Shown here piece after piece: positions 6,712-13,294 of a stretch of 20,231 nt of DNA. The notes beneath the pieces were generated by a model. That model was not told the DNA's origin. It was given only the letters and a program-made list of their open reading frames with translations, and did not search any database. The position numbers and the translations under genes are program-made. Position 1 is the stretch's first letter, and every line of letters begins with the position of its first letter. Origin of the DNA: Nanosynbacter sp. Lineage in GTDB: Bacteria > Patescibacteriota > Saccharimonadia > Saccharimonadales > Saccharimonadaceae. The stretch spans positions 1 to 20,231 of the forward strand of contig JABZJV010000009.1 in the NCBI GenBank assembly GCA_015257605.1, written 5' to 3'.

Positions 6712-8829
6712 TTAGTACGAGCGACTATCTGAGCGGTCGCGCGGCACTACTGTCTCGGTATCAGGAGTCTGTTTGCGCGGGAAACGCTTACCTGACGGCT
6801 GCGGCATCAACGGCTGGCCAGCAGATTTAGCTTGCGGGGCGCGGCCGTGCGCTTTCGCTGCACCGCCAACTTCATTAACCACTGGAATGACAATCGGTGT
6901 TCGCCGCGTCTGATCATACAAAATATGCGTTACTTCGTCTTTGATTTCTTTTTTGACCACCTCTATGTCATATTTACCAGAGAAACTACGCGCCGCTTTC
7001 TGCTTGAGATATTGGCGGATCATTCCCATTAATTCCTCGTTGTCGCGCATGTAAATAAATCCGCGGCTGATAATGTCTGGACTAGTCAAGAGTCGTCCCG
7101 TACCGCGCTGAACCGTCAATATGACTATAAATATACCTTCTTGACTCATGTGGATACGGTCTTTGAGCACCACTTCGCTGACTACCGCGCCGGCATCATC
7201 ATACATCGTACCGCCAGAGTGAACAATGCGGCCAATTTTGTGCGCGCCATCGCTAGTAAACTCAATGATATCGCCCGGATCGCAAACAAATATATTTTGC
7301 CGCGGTATACCGCATTCTTTCTCGGCTAAGCGTGCATTGTGCACTAGCATATGGAACTCGCCGTGATTTGGCAGATAATACTTCGGTTTGACCGCATTAA
7401 TCACCCGCACGTGGTCATCGTAATAGCCGTGACCCGATAGGTGCAGCGGCCCGATACCAGTCAGGTGTGTTTTGCCATTTTGGATAATCTCGCCGCCCTC
7501 GCGCATCAGGCCATCAACCGTCCGCACTACGTATTTTTCATTGCCAGGAATTGGATTCGAGCTCAGCACTACCACATCCGAACCCTTAATTTTAACGTAT
7601 TTGTGCGCCCCTGTCGCCATCCGATTGAGCACCGCATTGAACTCGCCTTGGCTGCCAGTACAGACGATTGTTATCTTGTTATCAGGCAATTTTATCAAAT
7701 CTTCCATCTTAACGACGGTGTCTTTCGGAACTTTAATCACGCCCGAACGCAACGCCACTTCTAGGTTCTGAATCATACTAAACCCAGCAAACGCCACTTT
7801 GCGGTCATGCTTTTTCGCTTCCTCGAGAAGTAGCTGAATTCGATGCAGCTGGCTAGAAAAGCTACTGACAATAATCCGGCTCTTCGACCATTTATCCATC
7901 ACCTCGCCCATGCTATGCTGAATGTCAAATTCGCCGTGCGTATGCGTACCGTCGCTTTCACAGTTAGTCGACTCGTTCATAAACAGCAAAAAGCCTTCTT
8001 TTTCGGCAATTTCGTTAATCCGGTTGAAATCGAATTTCTTGCCATCGACCGGATTTTCTTCAATACGCCAGTCGCCGCTCGAGAGGATATTACCAACTGG
8101 CGTGCGCACTACCACGGCTGCCGCATCCGGAATCGAGTGATTGACACGTACTAGTTCAATACTAAATGAATCACAAAGTTGTACAGTATCATGATTTTCT
8201 GGATTTAATTCATGGTATTCTGGCGTGAAAGTGCCATCTGTCTCTTCCATCGTCCGCTGCAGCATGCCAAGCGTGAACTTCGTGCCATAAACTGGTGCTG
8301 GCAATTTCGGGATGATATGCCGGAATGCACCAATGTGGTCGAGATGGCCGTGCGTAAAGACGTGCGCTCGAATCCGATGCTTATTTTCTTCCAGCCACTG
8401 AGTATCAGGAATTATATAATTTATACCCGGATAATCGCTGCCTGGGAACAAGAACCCCATATCAATGACGATGATATCGTTGTCGTATTCAATCGCCGTC
8501 ATGTTCTTGCCGATACCCATCTCGCCAACACCGCCAATCGGAATCACCTTCAGTGTTGGCCGCGGCGCCCGCGGACGTTTCGGCTGGTCCTTCAAGCTAA
8601 ATTGCTTGCCGCCATAGCCGTTATATACCGACTTGTTGACCGGCACATTAATCAGATGTTGACTAGCCTGTGCATTCACGCCCTCTGACACCCGACGCTG
8701 TGCCCGAAAGACTTCGCCTTTACGCGTAGTTGTCGCGTTCAGCACTGTATTAGTTGATTTTTGTTTAGCCTGCAAAGGGCGCTTACTCGTGTCATCGCCT
8801 TTTGGGTTTGCCAGTCGCCGCTGACCCAT
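6712..8829 (-). CDS. rnj: Ribonuclease J
   Basis: This is a 705-residue metallo-beta-lactamase/beta-CASP ribonuclease for mRNA decay and rRNA processing. Residues 1-90 form an unusual basic, low-complexity N-terminal extension not needed by the RNase J fold. The metal-binding motifs are HGHLDH (160-165), H231 in VNHSIPD and D253 in SGDWRI. The beta-CASP part shows VSSFSSQLHR (321-330), TGSQGE (391-396), LHLSGHG (462-468) and LPNHGEFHML (486-495). The C-terminal domain runs from about 550 to 650 and ends in a Pro/Lys/Arg-rich tail (655-705). B. subtilis RNase J1 is about 555 residues, so the extra length comes from both tails. The ATG at 8827-8829 has a good AAGGAG site (8839-8844). It has its own strong promoter, and ftsK follows on the same strand. 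Confidence 0.96.
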   Translation of the reverse strand: MGQRRLANPKGDDTSKRPLQAKQKSTNTVLNATTTRKGEVFRAQRRVSEGVNAQASQHLINVPVNKSVYNGYGGKQFSLKDQPKRPRAPRPTLKVIPIGGVGEMGIGKNMTAIEYDNDIIVIDMGFLFPGSDYPGINYIIPDTQWLEENKHRIRAHVFTHGHLDHIGAFRHIIPKLPAPVYGTKFTLGMLQRTMEETDGTFTPEYHELNPENHDTVQLCDSFSIELVRVNHSIPDAAAVVVRTPVGNILSSGDWRIEENPVDGKKFDFNRINEIAEKEGFLLFMNESTNCESDGTHTHGEFDIQHSMGEVMDKWSKSRIIVSSFSSQLHRIQLLLEEAKKHDRKVAFAGFSMIQNLEVALRSGVIKVPKDTVVKMEDLIKLPDNKITIVCTGSQGEFNAVLNRMATGAHKYVKIKGSDVVVLSSNPIPGNEKYVVRTVDGLMREGGEIIQNGKTHLTGIGPLHLSGHGYYDDHVRVINAVKPKYYLPNHGEFHMLVHNARLAEKECGIPRQNIFVCDPGDIIEFTSDGAHKIGRIVHSGGTMYDDAGAVVSEVVLKDRIHMSQEGIFIVILTVQRGTGRLLTSPDIISRGFIYMRDNEELMGMIRQYLKQKAARSFSGKYDIEVVKKEIKDEVTHILYDQTRRTPIVIPVVNEVGGAAKAHGRAPQAKSAGQPLMPQPSGKRFPRKQTPDTETVVPRDRSDSRSY

Positions 8830-8914
8830 ATTGTTATACTCCTTTTTTATTACAATAATCTAAAAACCAGGTAGAGAGGTGTTATTTTACTCGCTAGAAA
8901 TCCCTCTCGTTAGT
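8830..8914 (-). promoter_or_regulatory. 5' leader of RNase J mRNA
   Basis: The leader of about 85 nt runs from the predicted start near 8914 to the ATG. It holds the AAGGAG ribosome site (8839-8844). A possible long-loop stem pairs 8874-8879 with 8903-8908 (GAGAGG/CCTCTC). The leader is longer than most here, so post-transcriptional control is conceivable. No known riboswitch was recognised. Confidence 0.35.
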
Positions 8915-8920
8915 AGCTTT

Positions 8921-8949
8921 ATTTTAGCAAACTGCCCGTATTTTGTCAA
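8921..8949 (-). promoter_or_regulatory. RNase J promoter, near consensus
   Basis: On the minus strand a perfect -35 TTGACA (8944-8949) is followed by a 17-nt spacer ending in TGC and a -10 TAAAAT (8921-8926). This is one of the strongest promoters in the window. Confidence 0.85.
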
Positions 8950-8968
8950 AAATGACCCTACACCAACC

Positions 8969-9007
8969 AAAATGCCAGCGCCGTTTCCCCAAAGACGCTG
9001 GCATTTT
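8969..9007 (-). terminator. Intrinsic terminator after the YhgE/Pip gene
   Basis: A perfect 12-bp stem (8969-8980 with 8996-9007) surrounds a 15-nt loop. On the minus strand it ends in TTTTGGTT. It lies 19 nt after the YhgE/Pip stop and before the RNase J promoter, so it ends the Rrf2-YhgE transcript. Confidence 0.8.
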
Positions 9008-9026
9008 CTAAAAGCTTCAAAGAGGA

Positions 9027-11138
9027 TTAATCGTCGCCATCCACCGAAGTATGAGCAAACTTACGCTTGCCGCGGTAGATGAAGAAGCCGATCATCAGCA
9101 GATTAGCCGCCAGCAAGAAGCCCGCTAGCACCCACATGCTATCGCTATAGAACGAACTGCCTAAGCCTCCCGAAATAGCCTGACGCAACGCCCGGATAGA
9201 ATAAGTCATCGGCACCAGCGGATTGACCGCTTGGAAAAAGTCGTTGGCTGTTTGAATCGGGAACGTCCCCTCGCTTGACCCCAGCTGCAATACTAATAGT
9301 ACCATCGCTAGGAAGCGTCCTGGATTGTCCAGCACAATTACCAGGAGCGACACGATTGACATATAGACAAACGACGTCAAATAAATCGCCCCGATGAAAT
9401 TCACTGGATGGTCTGGCACTAGACCCAGGCAGTAAACCATGATCAGCATCAAAATTGTTGCCTGAACGAAAGCCGCCATACCAGTAACCGAAGCTTTAGC
9501 CAGCCACCAGCGAAAGGCGTTTTCTTGTTCGGCAAAAGTTTTGCGGATTGGATAAATAATATTCAGAGCAATCGCCCCGACAAACAAGCTCAGCGACAAT
9601 ACGTACGGCGCCAGCGCGTAGCCGTAGTTTGGCACGTCACCCTGCTTGGTCGTTTCCGACTTCACTGGATTAGCCATTTGCTGCTGGGTGGCTGCGCCAG
9701 TTGGTTGTATTTTGAGTTGCCGGGAAGCATCCGCTAGCTTCGTAGCCAGAGTATCCACGCCGCCCGCCAATTGCGAGGTGCCATTCGTTAATACACCAGA
9801 GCGGCTATCTAACAGTCGCGCGCCGTTCGCTAACTGTTGGCTGCCAGTTTGCGCTTGCGCCAGACCGTTTATTAGCGATGTCGAGCCGGCCAGCAACTGA
9901 TTATTTGCTGCTCTGACGCTGTTATAACCATTAAGAGCAGTGATTGCATTCGGCGCCAGCTGGTTAACGCCGTTGTTCAGCGTAGAAACACCGGTTTGCA
10001 ATTGTGCTTGCTGTGTTGACAGACTTTGAGTAAGCGTCTGCAAATCTTTAAGCAGCGCAGCTGCTTGGACGCTAATCGTTTGCGTTTTATTAAGTGCCCG
10101 GGAAAGCTGGTTAATTTGCGGCAAAGTTATGGTTGTCGAACCGCCAGAACTTACTGCATCATGTCCTAATGTTTGCAGCGTCCCGCCTGCTGCCGTCAAA
10201 TCCGCTGCTGCAGTTTGCATAGTTTGCGCCAAAATTTGCGCTTCGCTCTGCACTTTGCTCTGCTGATTAACAAGCGTCGGCGATGGATTATACACGCTGG
10301 TATTTAATTGATTAAGGCCTGCCTGCAACTGTTTCATACCGTTTGTTAACTGCGCAACTTGCGATTCGCTTGGCAAACCGTTCGACAATTGGCCCAAGCC
10401 TGCCTGCAATTGGCGCGATCCATCGCCGAGCCGCACTAATCCATTAGCCATCGCCCGCTGATTTACCGCCAATTGCCTGACGCCGCCAGTATACGTCTGC
10501 GCGCCCGCTTGCAGCTGCGTCAAACCGCCGTGCAGTTTAGCTGCGCCGCCCGCTGCTGTCTCCAGACCATCGCCGAGCTTATCTACATTTTCCAACACGC
10601 CCTTAGCGTACGCCTGAGTAATTTGCTCAGCCACCGACGTTTTGACTTTCTCAGCCGCTTGATTACTGACCAGCGAACCGATATAGTTCTTGGCTGGCGT
10701 AGTCGTGTAGCGAATCACCGCTTGCTGCGGTTGAGTAGCAGTAATCGACGCCGCTTTTGCCGAAAAATCCGTCGGCACAGTCACCACCGCATAGAAATGC
10801 CCGCTATTGACCCCATCATCAGCCTGCTGTTTATTCATAAATTCCCAGCCCAAATCATGGTTATTTTTAAGTTTTTGTTCAACCGATTGCCCGATATTGA
10901 CCGTTTGACCGTTCAGCTGCGCGCCTTTGTCCTCATTGACAAATGCCACCGGCAAATTTTTCACCTGCCCATATGGATCCCAGATTGAACCCAAGAAAAA
11001 ACCGCTGTACATAATCGGAATAAAGGAAATAACCGCCATCGACAGCAGTAATATTTTGTTTTTAAAGAGATGCTGCCACTCAGCTCGCACCATATTGACG
11101 CGGCGCCTGCTTGACAGCCGTTTTAATTTTTCAACCAT
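9027..11138 (-). CDS. yhgE: YhgE/Pip-family membrane export protein
   Basis: This 703-residue protein matches the YhgE/Pip family (phage infection protein of Lactococcus, related to EsaA and ABC-2-type permeases). One membrane helix (about 28-50) is followed by the family motif region DPYGQVKNLPVAFVNED. A long extracellular stalk (about 180-475) carries repeated Leu-x-x-Gly and Leu-Gln-x-Gly units, such as LQAGLGQLSNG. Five more helices follow (about 508-530, 548-572, 580-603, 605-622 and 668-690), with the conserved GTFPIQ...NPLVPMTYSIRALRQAI block. The substrate is unknown; the family is linked to phage adsorption, type VII secretion and export. The ATG at 11136-11138 overlaps the end of the Rrf2-type gene by 8 nt, so the two are co-translated and probably co-regulated. 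Confidence 0.92.
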   Translation of the reverse strand: MVEKLKRLSSRRRVNMVRAEWQHLFKNKILLLSMAVISFIPIMYSGFFLGSIWDPYGQVKNLPVAFVNEDKGAQLNGQTVNIGQSVEQKLKNNHDLGWEFMNKQQADDGVNSGHFYAVVTVPTDFSAKAASITATQPQQAVIRYTTTPAKNYIGSLVSNQAAEKVKTSVAEQITQAYAKGVLENVDKLGDGLETAAGGAAKLHGGLTQLQAGAQTYTGGVRQLAVNQRAMANGLVRLGDGSRQLQAGLGQLSNGLPSESQVAQLTNGMKQLQAGLNQLNTSVYNPSPTLVNQQSKVQSEAQILAQTMQTAAADLTAAGGTLQTLGHDAVSSGGSTTITLPQINQLSRALNKTQTISVQAAALLKDLQTLTQSLSTQQAQLQTGVSTLNNGVNQLAPNAITALNGYNSVRAANNQLLAGSTSLINGLAQAQTGSQQLANGARLLDSRSGVLTNGTSQLAGGVDTLATKLADASRQLKIQPTGAATQQQMANPVKSETTKQGDVPNYGYALAPYVLSLSLFVGAIALNIIYPIRKTFAEQENAFRWWLAKASVTGMAAFVQATILMLIMVYCLGLVPDHPVNFIGAIYLTSFVYMSIVSLLVIVLDNPGRFLAMVLLVLQLGSSEGTFPIQTANDFFQAVNPLVPMTYSIRALRQAISGGLGSSFYSDSMWVLAGFLLAANLLMIGFFIYRGKRKFAHTSVDGDD

Positions 11139-11565
11139 GCATTACCTCCTTGACAACGTCTGCTAGCGTTGTCGTTTTTAGATATTCGCTCCACTTCTCT
11201 TGCGCCTCGGAAAAGACTTTTTCAATCATATTCATGCCAATTTCCACCTGGCGAGGCCGCGACGCAAACACTCTTTCGACAATTCCTTGAGGCTGGAAAA
11301 ACGGCGCTTCGCCTTCAATCGCCAGCACCACATCATGCAGCGTCACTTGGCCCATTTCCCGCGCCAAAATGAAACCGCCGCCAGCGCCCTGCGTCGAGGT
11401 AATCAACCGCGCCACCACCAGCTTGCGGCTAATTTTCTTCAGATAGGTCGGCGATACTGCCATCTTTTCTGCCAAAGCATCGTTGGTTATCGGCGCTTTT
11501 CGCTGCGGATCAGCTAAAATTGCCATAATACAGCAGGCTTGTTCGACAGCTCCCGATAGTTTCAT
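11131..11565 (-). CDS. Rrf2-family transcription regulator without Fe-S cysteines
   Basis: This 144-residue winged-helix protein begins MKLSGAVEQA. Helix-turn-helix features are clear: ALAEKMAVSPTYLKKISRKLV, then the wing STQGAGGGFILAR. It continues with the Rrf2 block VTLHDVVLAIEGEAP and a helical C-terminus. The only cysteines are C11 and C12 in the first helix. The three that bind the cluster in IscR (around residues 92-104) are absent, so it should not sense through an Fe-S cluster there. The start at 11563-11565 is supported by GGAAGGA (11571-11577) 5 nt upstream. A longer TTG start at 11637 would lie inside the -35. Its promoter carries a 27-bp palindrome, which suggests autorepression. 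YhgE/Pip overlaps its end and is the likely target. Confidence 0.9.
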   Translation of the reverse strand: MKLSGAVEQACCIMAILADPQRKAPITNDALAEKMAVSPTYLKKISRKLVVARLITSTQGAGGGFILAREMGQVTLHDVVLAIEGEAPFFQPQGIVERVFASRPRQVEIGMNMIEKVFSEAQEKWSEYLKTTTLADVVKEVMHG

Positions 11566-11587
11566 ATTAGTCCTTCCGTAAATTAGA

Positions 11588-11614
11588 TATAGTGGATATC
11601 GATTATCCACTATA
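11588..11614. promoter_or_regulatory. 27-bp palindromic operator of the Rrf2-YhgE operon
   Basis: Two perfect 11-bp arms (TATAGTGGATA and its complement) flank a 5-bp centre. One arm contains the whole -10 box. A bound Rrf2-type dimer would block RNA polymerase. Binding by this particular regulator is inferred from position. Confidence 0.75.
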
Positions 11615-11637
11615 CTACGGCTGCTTAATTTTGGCAA
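11609..11637 (-). promoter_or_regulatory. Promoter of the Rrf2-YhgE operon
   Basis: On the minus strand the -35 is TTGCCA (11632-11637), the spacer is 17 nt, and the -10 is TATAGT (11609-11614), which lies inside the palindrome. The leader of about 37 nt carries the Shine-Dalgarno site. Unlike most promoters here it lacks the TGC extension. Confidence 0.75.
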
Positions 11638-11676
11638 GAGTTTTTATAAAATTATCTGAATTGCTAGTATACCAAC

Positions 11677-12261
11677 TTACGATTCAGGATTATTCTGCTG
11701 CACAAACGCCGCCGCCCGCATAAAATCATCAATTAGCGTCTGGCGCATGCCGCCATTGTATAGCGCCGCCGCCGGATGATACAGCGGAATTACCACGAAT
11801 TCCAGCTCATGCAAACGCACCCGCCGCGGCCGTCCGTGGTCCTGGCTAATCCTTAATCCAGGGATAAAACCGCCGCCGCTGTGCCGCCCCAATGTTAACA
11901 CCGCTTTTGGCTGAATAATTTCTAATTGCCGCATTAAATACGGCCAAAACTGGCGCTTCTCTTCTGGCAGCGGATCGCGGTTATTCGGCGGCCGATACTT
12001 CACAATGTTGGTAATATAAACGTCCGGGCGCTGCAAACCAGCTGCCGCCAGCATCTCGTCGAGGAATTTCCCCGCTGCGCCGACGAATGGTTTACCTTGT
12101 AAATCTTCATTCTTGCCTGGTGCTTCGCCGATAAATACAATATTAGCATCAGCATTGCCATCGCCCATCACCAGCTGCGTTGCTTGAGCCGCCAATTCCG
12201 AACAAATCCCAGCTTCGATGATTTCCGCTGCCAAGGCGTCTAATTCAGCTTGCTTATCCAT
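11677..12261 (-). CDS. Family-4-type uracil-DNA glycosylase, Fe-S cysteines mostly lost
   Basis: This 194-residue protein should excise uracil from DNA, the first step of base excision repair. It shows the family-4 motif A GEAPGKNEDLQGKPFVG (45-61), then AAGKFLDEML, the YITNIVKYRPPNNRDP block (82-97) and the active-site loop YHPAAALYN (161-169). Classic family-4 enzymes bind a 4Fe-4S cluster with four cysteines. Here the third and fourth positions are Tyr89 (KYRPP instead of KCRPP) and Phe105 (before WPYL), with the usual 16-residue spacing kept. The protein has only one cysteine, C20. It therefore probably works without a cluster or is a divergent family. Start ATG is at 12259-12261. A -10 just 6 nt upstream suggests a leaderless mRNA. 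Confidence 0.88.
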   Translation of the reverse strand: MDKQAELDALAAEIIEAGICSELAAQATQLVMGDGNADANIVFIGEAPGKNEDLQGKPFVGAAGKFLDEMLAAAGLQRPDVYITNIVKYRPPNNRDPLPEEKRQFWPYLMRQLEIIQPKAVLTLGRHSGGGFIPGLRISQDHGRPRRVRLHELEFVVIPLYHPAAALYNGGMRQTLIDDFMRAAAFVQQNNPES

Positions 12262-12267
12262 AATTAC

Positions 12268-12276
12268 ATTTTACCA
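12268..12276 (-). promoter_or_regulatory. Extended -10 of the glycosylase gene, leaderless geometry
   Basis: TGG-TAAAAT (-10 at 12268-12273) sits 6 nt before the ATG. No clear -35 exists because the upstream DNA is the terminator stem of the preceding gene. No Shine-Dalgarno site is present. The -10 extension overlaps the T-tract of that terminator. Confidence 0.5.
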
Positions 12277-12279
12277 AAA

Positions 12280-12309
12280 TAGTACCCTCTACTGATGCAG
12301 AGGGTACTA
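12280..12309 (-). terminator. Intrinsic terminator of the 294-residue membrane protein gene
   Basis: A perfect 11-bp stem (12280-12290 with 12299-12309) has an 8-nt loop and is followed on the minus strand by TTTTGG. It begins 15 nt after the stop codon at 12325. Confidence 0.85.
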
Positions 12310-12324
12310 CCGGCGCGGCGAATA

Positions 12325-13209
12325 TTAACGCAGCGCAGTTAATTTTTGATTGACAACGCTTGAAAAGTCGTTGTAGTACCGATCCATACCGCTATCAGTA
12401 ACTTTGCGGCTGGCGTTAGTAATTAACGTATAGCCGGTAGTTGACGGTTCGGTTGGACGGCGCGGTCGAGCGCTGAAATTACCGCTGGTATAGGCTCTAG
12501 CGTATTCGACATAGTATTTCTTCAGCGAAGTGTAGTAATCGCTCCACTCCTTGCCAAAGCTAGCCACGTTGCTATTGTCCGATTTGCTCAGTTTCTGCAT
12601 CAGAGATGTGCAATCGCCGTATTTTTGGTCAACTTCTTTGTCGACTTCATCTGGTTTCTTGCTTATATGGCCAAGATAAAATACGTTATCGCATTTTTTT
12701 CTGACTTCGCTATAAACCTCCACGTACTGCGACAAGCCTTCCATTTCGGGTTTAGCGACGTCGTAAGCTTTCTTGTATTTGTCGTAAGCTTCTTTGACAT
12801 CTTTATCGTGCATAATCTTAGATTTCGACAATTTGTCGTTTAACTCGTCGCGGCTCTTGATAGCGCTATTAACCGTTTCTTTGTAGGCTTCTGGATTACG
12901 TACAGATGAATACTGCAAACTGTTCAATTTCGAGCTTTCATCATTCATCCACGAAACGGCTTGACGGTAATCTTCCTTGCTCGGCCCCATATTGAGCAGC
13001 AAAACAACCACTATTACGATAATCATCAGTAAAAATCCAACAGAACCGCCAATTATTCCCCACAAAGCCCCCTTACTAAGACCTTTTTTAACCGGCATTT
13101 GCGGCGGCATCGCTGGCTGCTGTTGCATAGGCGGCGCAGACATTGGAGCTGGCTGCTGCGCAGGCGGCATTGGCTGCGGCGATTCAGGTGGTTGCGGTTG
13201 ATTGTTCAT
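12325..13209 (-). CDS. Membrane-anchored protein with Pro/Gln/Met-rich N-terminus and external helical domain
   Basis: This is a 294-residue protein of unknown function. Residues 1-40 are Pro/Gln/Met-rich and surely disordered. One membrane helix (about 48-73, with IVIVVVLLL) follows two lysines, so the tail is probably cytoplasmic and the rest external. Residues 78-294 are Lys/Asp/Ser/Tyr-rich and mostly helical. C173 and C200 could form a disulfide. The region near 245-255 (ARPRRPTEPSTTG) looks like a linker. Start ATG at 13207-13209 is supported by GAGGGG about 6 nt upstream. It has its own promoter and terminator, so it is a single-gene unit, although pnp upstream has no clear terminator and may read in. 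Many small parasitic bacteria encode such surface proteins, but I cannot name the family. Confidence 0.85.
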   Translation of the reverse strand: MNNQPQPPESPQPMPPAQQPAPMSAPPMQQQPAMPPQMPVKKGLSKGALWGIIGGSVGFLLMIIVIVVVLLLNMGPSKEDYRQAVSWMNDESSKLNSLQYSSVRNPEAYKETVNSAIKSRDELNDKLSKSKIMHDKDVKEAYDKYKKAYDVAKPEMEGLSQYVEVYSEVRKKCDNVFYLGHISKKPDEVDKEVDQKYGDCTSLMQKLSKSDNSNVASFGKEWSDYYTSLKKYYVEYARAYTSGNFSARPRRPTEPSTTGYTLITNASRKVTDSGMDRYYNDFSSVVNQKLTALR

Positions 13210-13243
13210 AGACTTCCCCTCTTTTATAAGTGTATCTCTATTA

Positions 13244-13252
13244 AGTATAGCA
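13244..13252 (-). promoter_or_regulatory. Extended -10 promoter of the membrane protein gene
   Basis: TGC-TATACT (-10 at 13244-13249) is clear, but no good -35 is visible at the usual spacing. The leader to the ATG at 13209 is about 28 nt and contains AGAGGGG (13216-13222) as ribosome site. Confidence 0.55.
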
Positions 13253-13294
13253 AAATTTAAGCTGTCTCGTACAGTATTTGTTTACGTAGAAATA

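Noticed and set aside
9500..10600. Repeats in the YhgE/Pip gene as a possible CRISPR array or DNA repeat
   Set aside because: The repetition is at protein level (Leu-x-x-Gly units) with varied DNA; no regular spacers exist.
9646..10988. Long plus-strand frames opposite the YhgE/Pip gene
   Set aside because: They are shadows of the repeat-rich minus-strand gene and have no promoter, ribosome site or recognisable protein character.
11566..11637. Longer Rrf2 start at TTG 11637
   Set aside because: It lies in the -35 box and spans the operator; the ATG at 11565 has a good ribosome site and matches the family start.
13258..13294. Possible pnp terminator (CTGT/ACAG)
   Set aside because: The stem is only 4 bp with a poor T-run, too weak to support.
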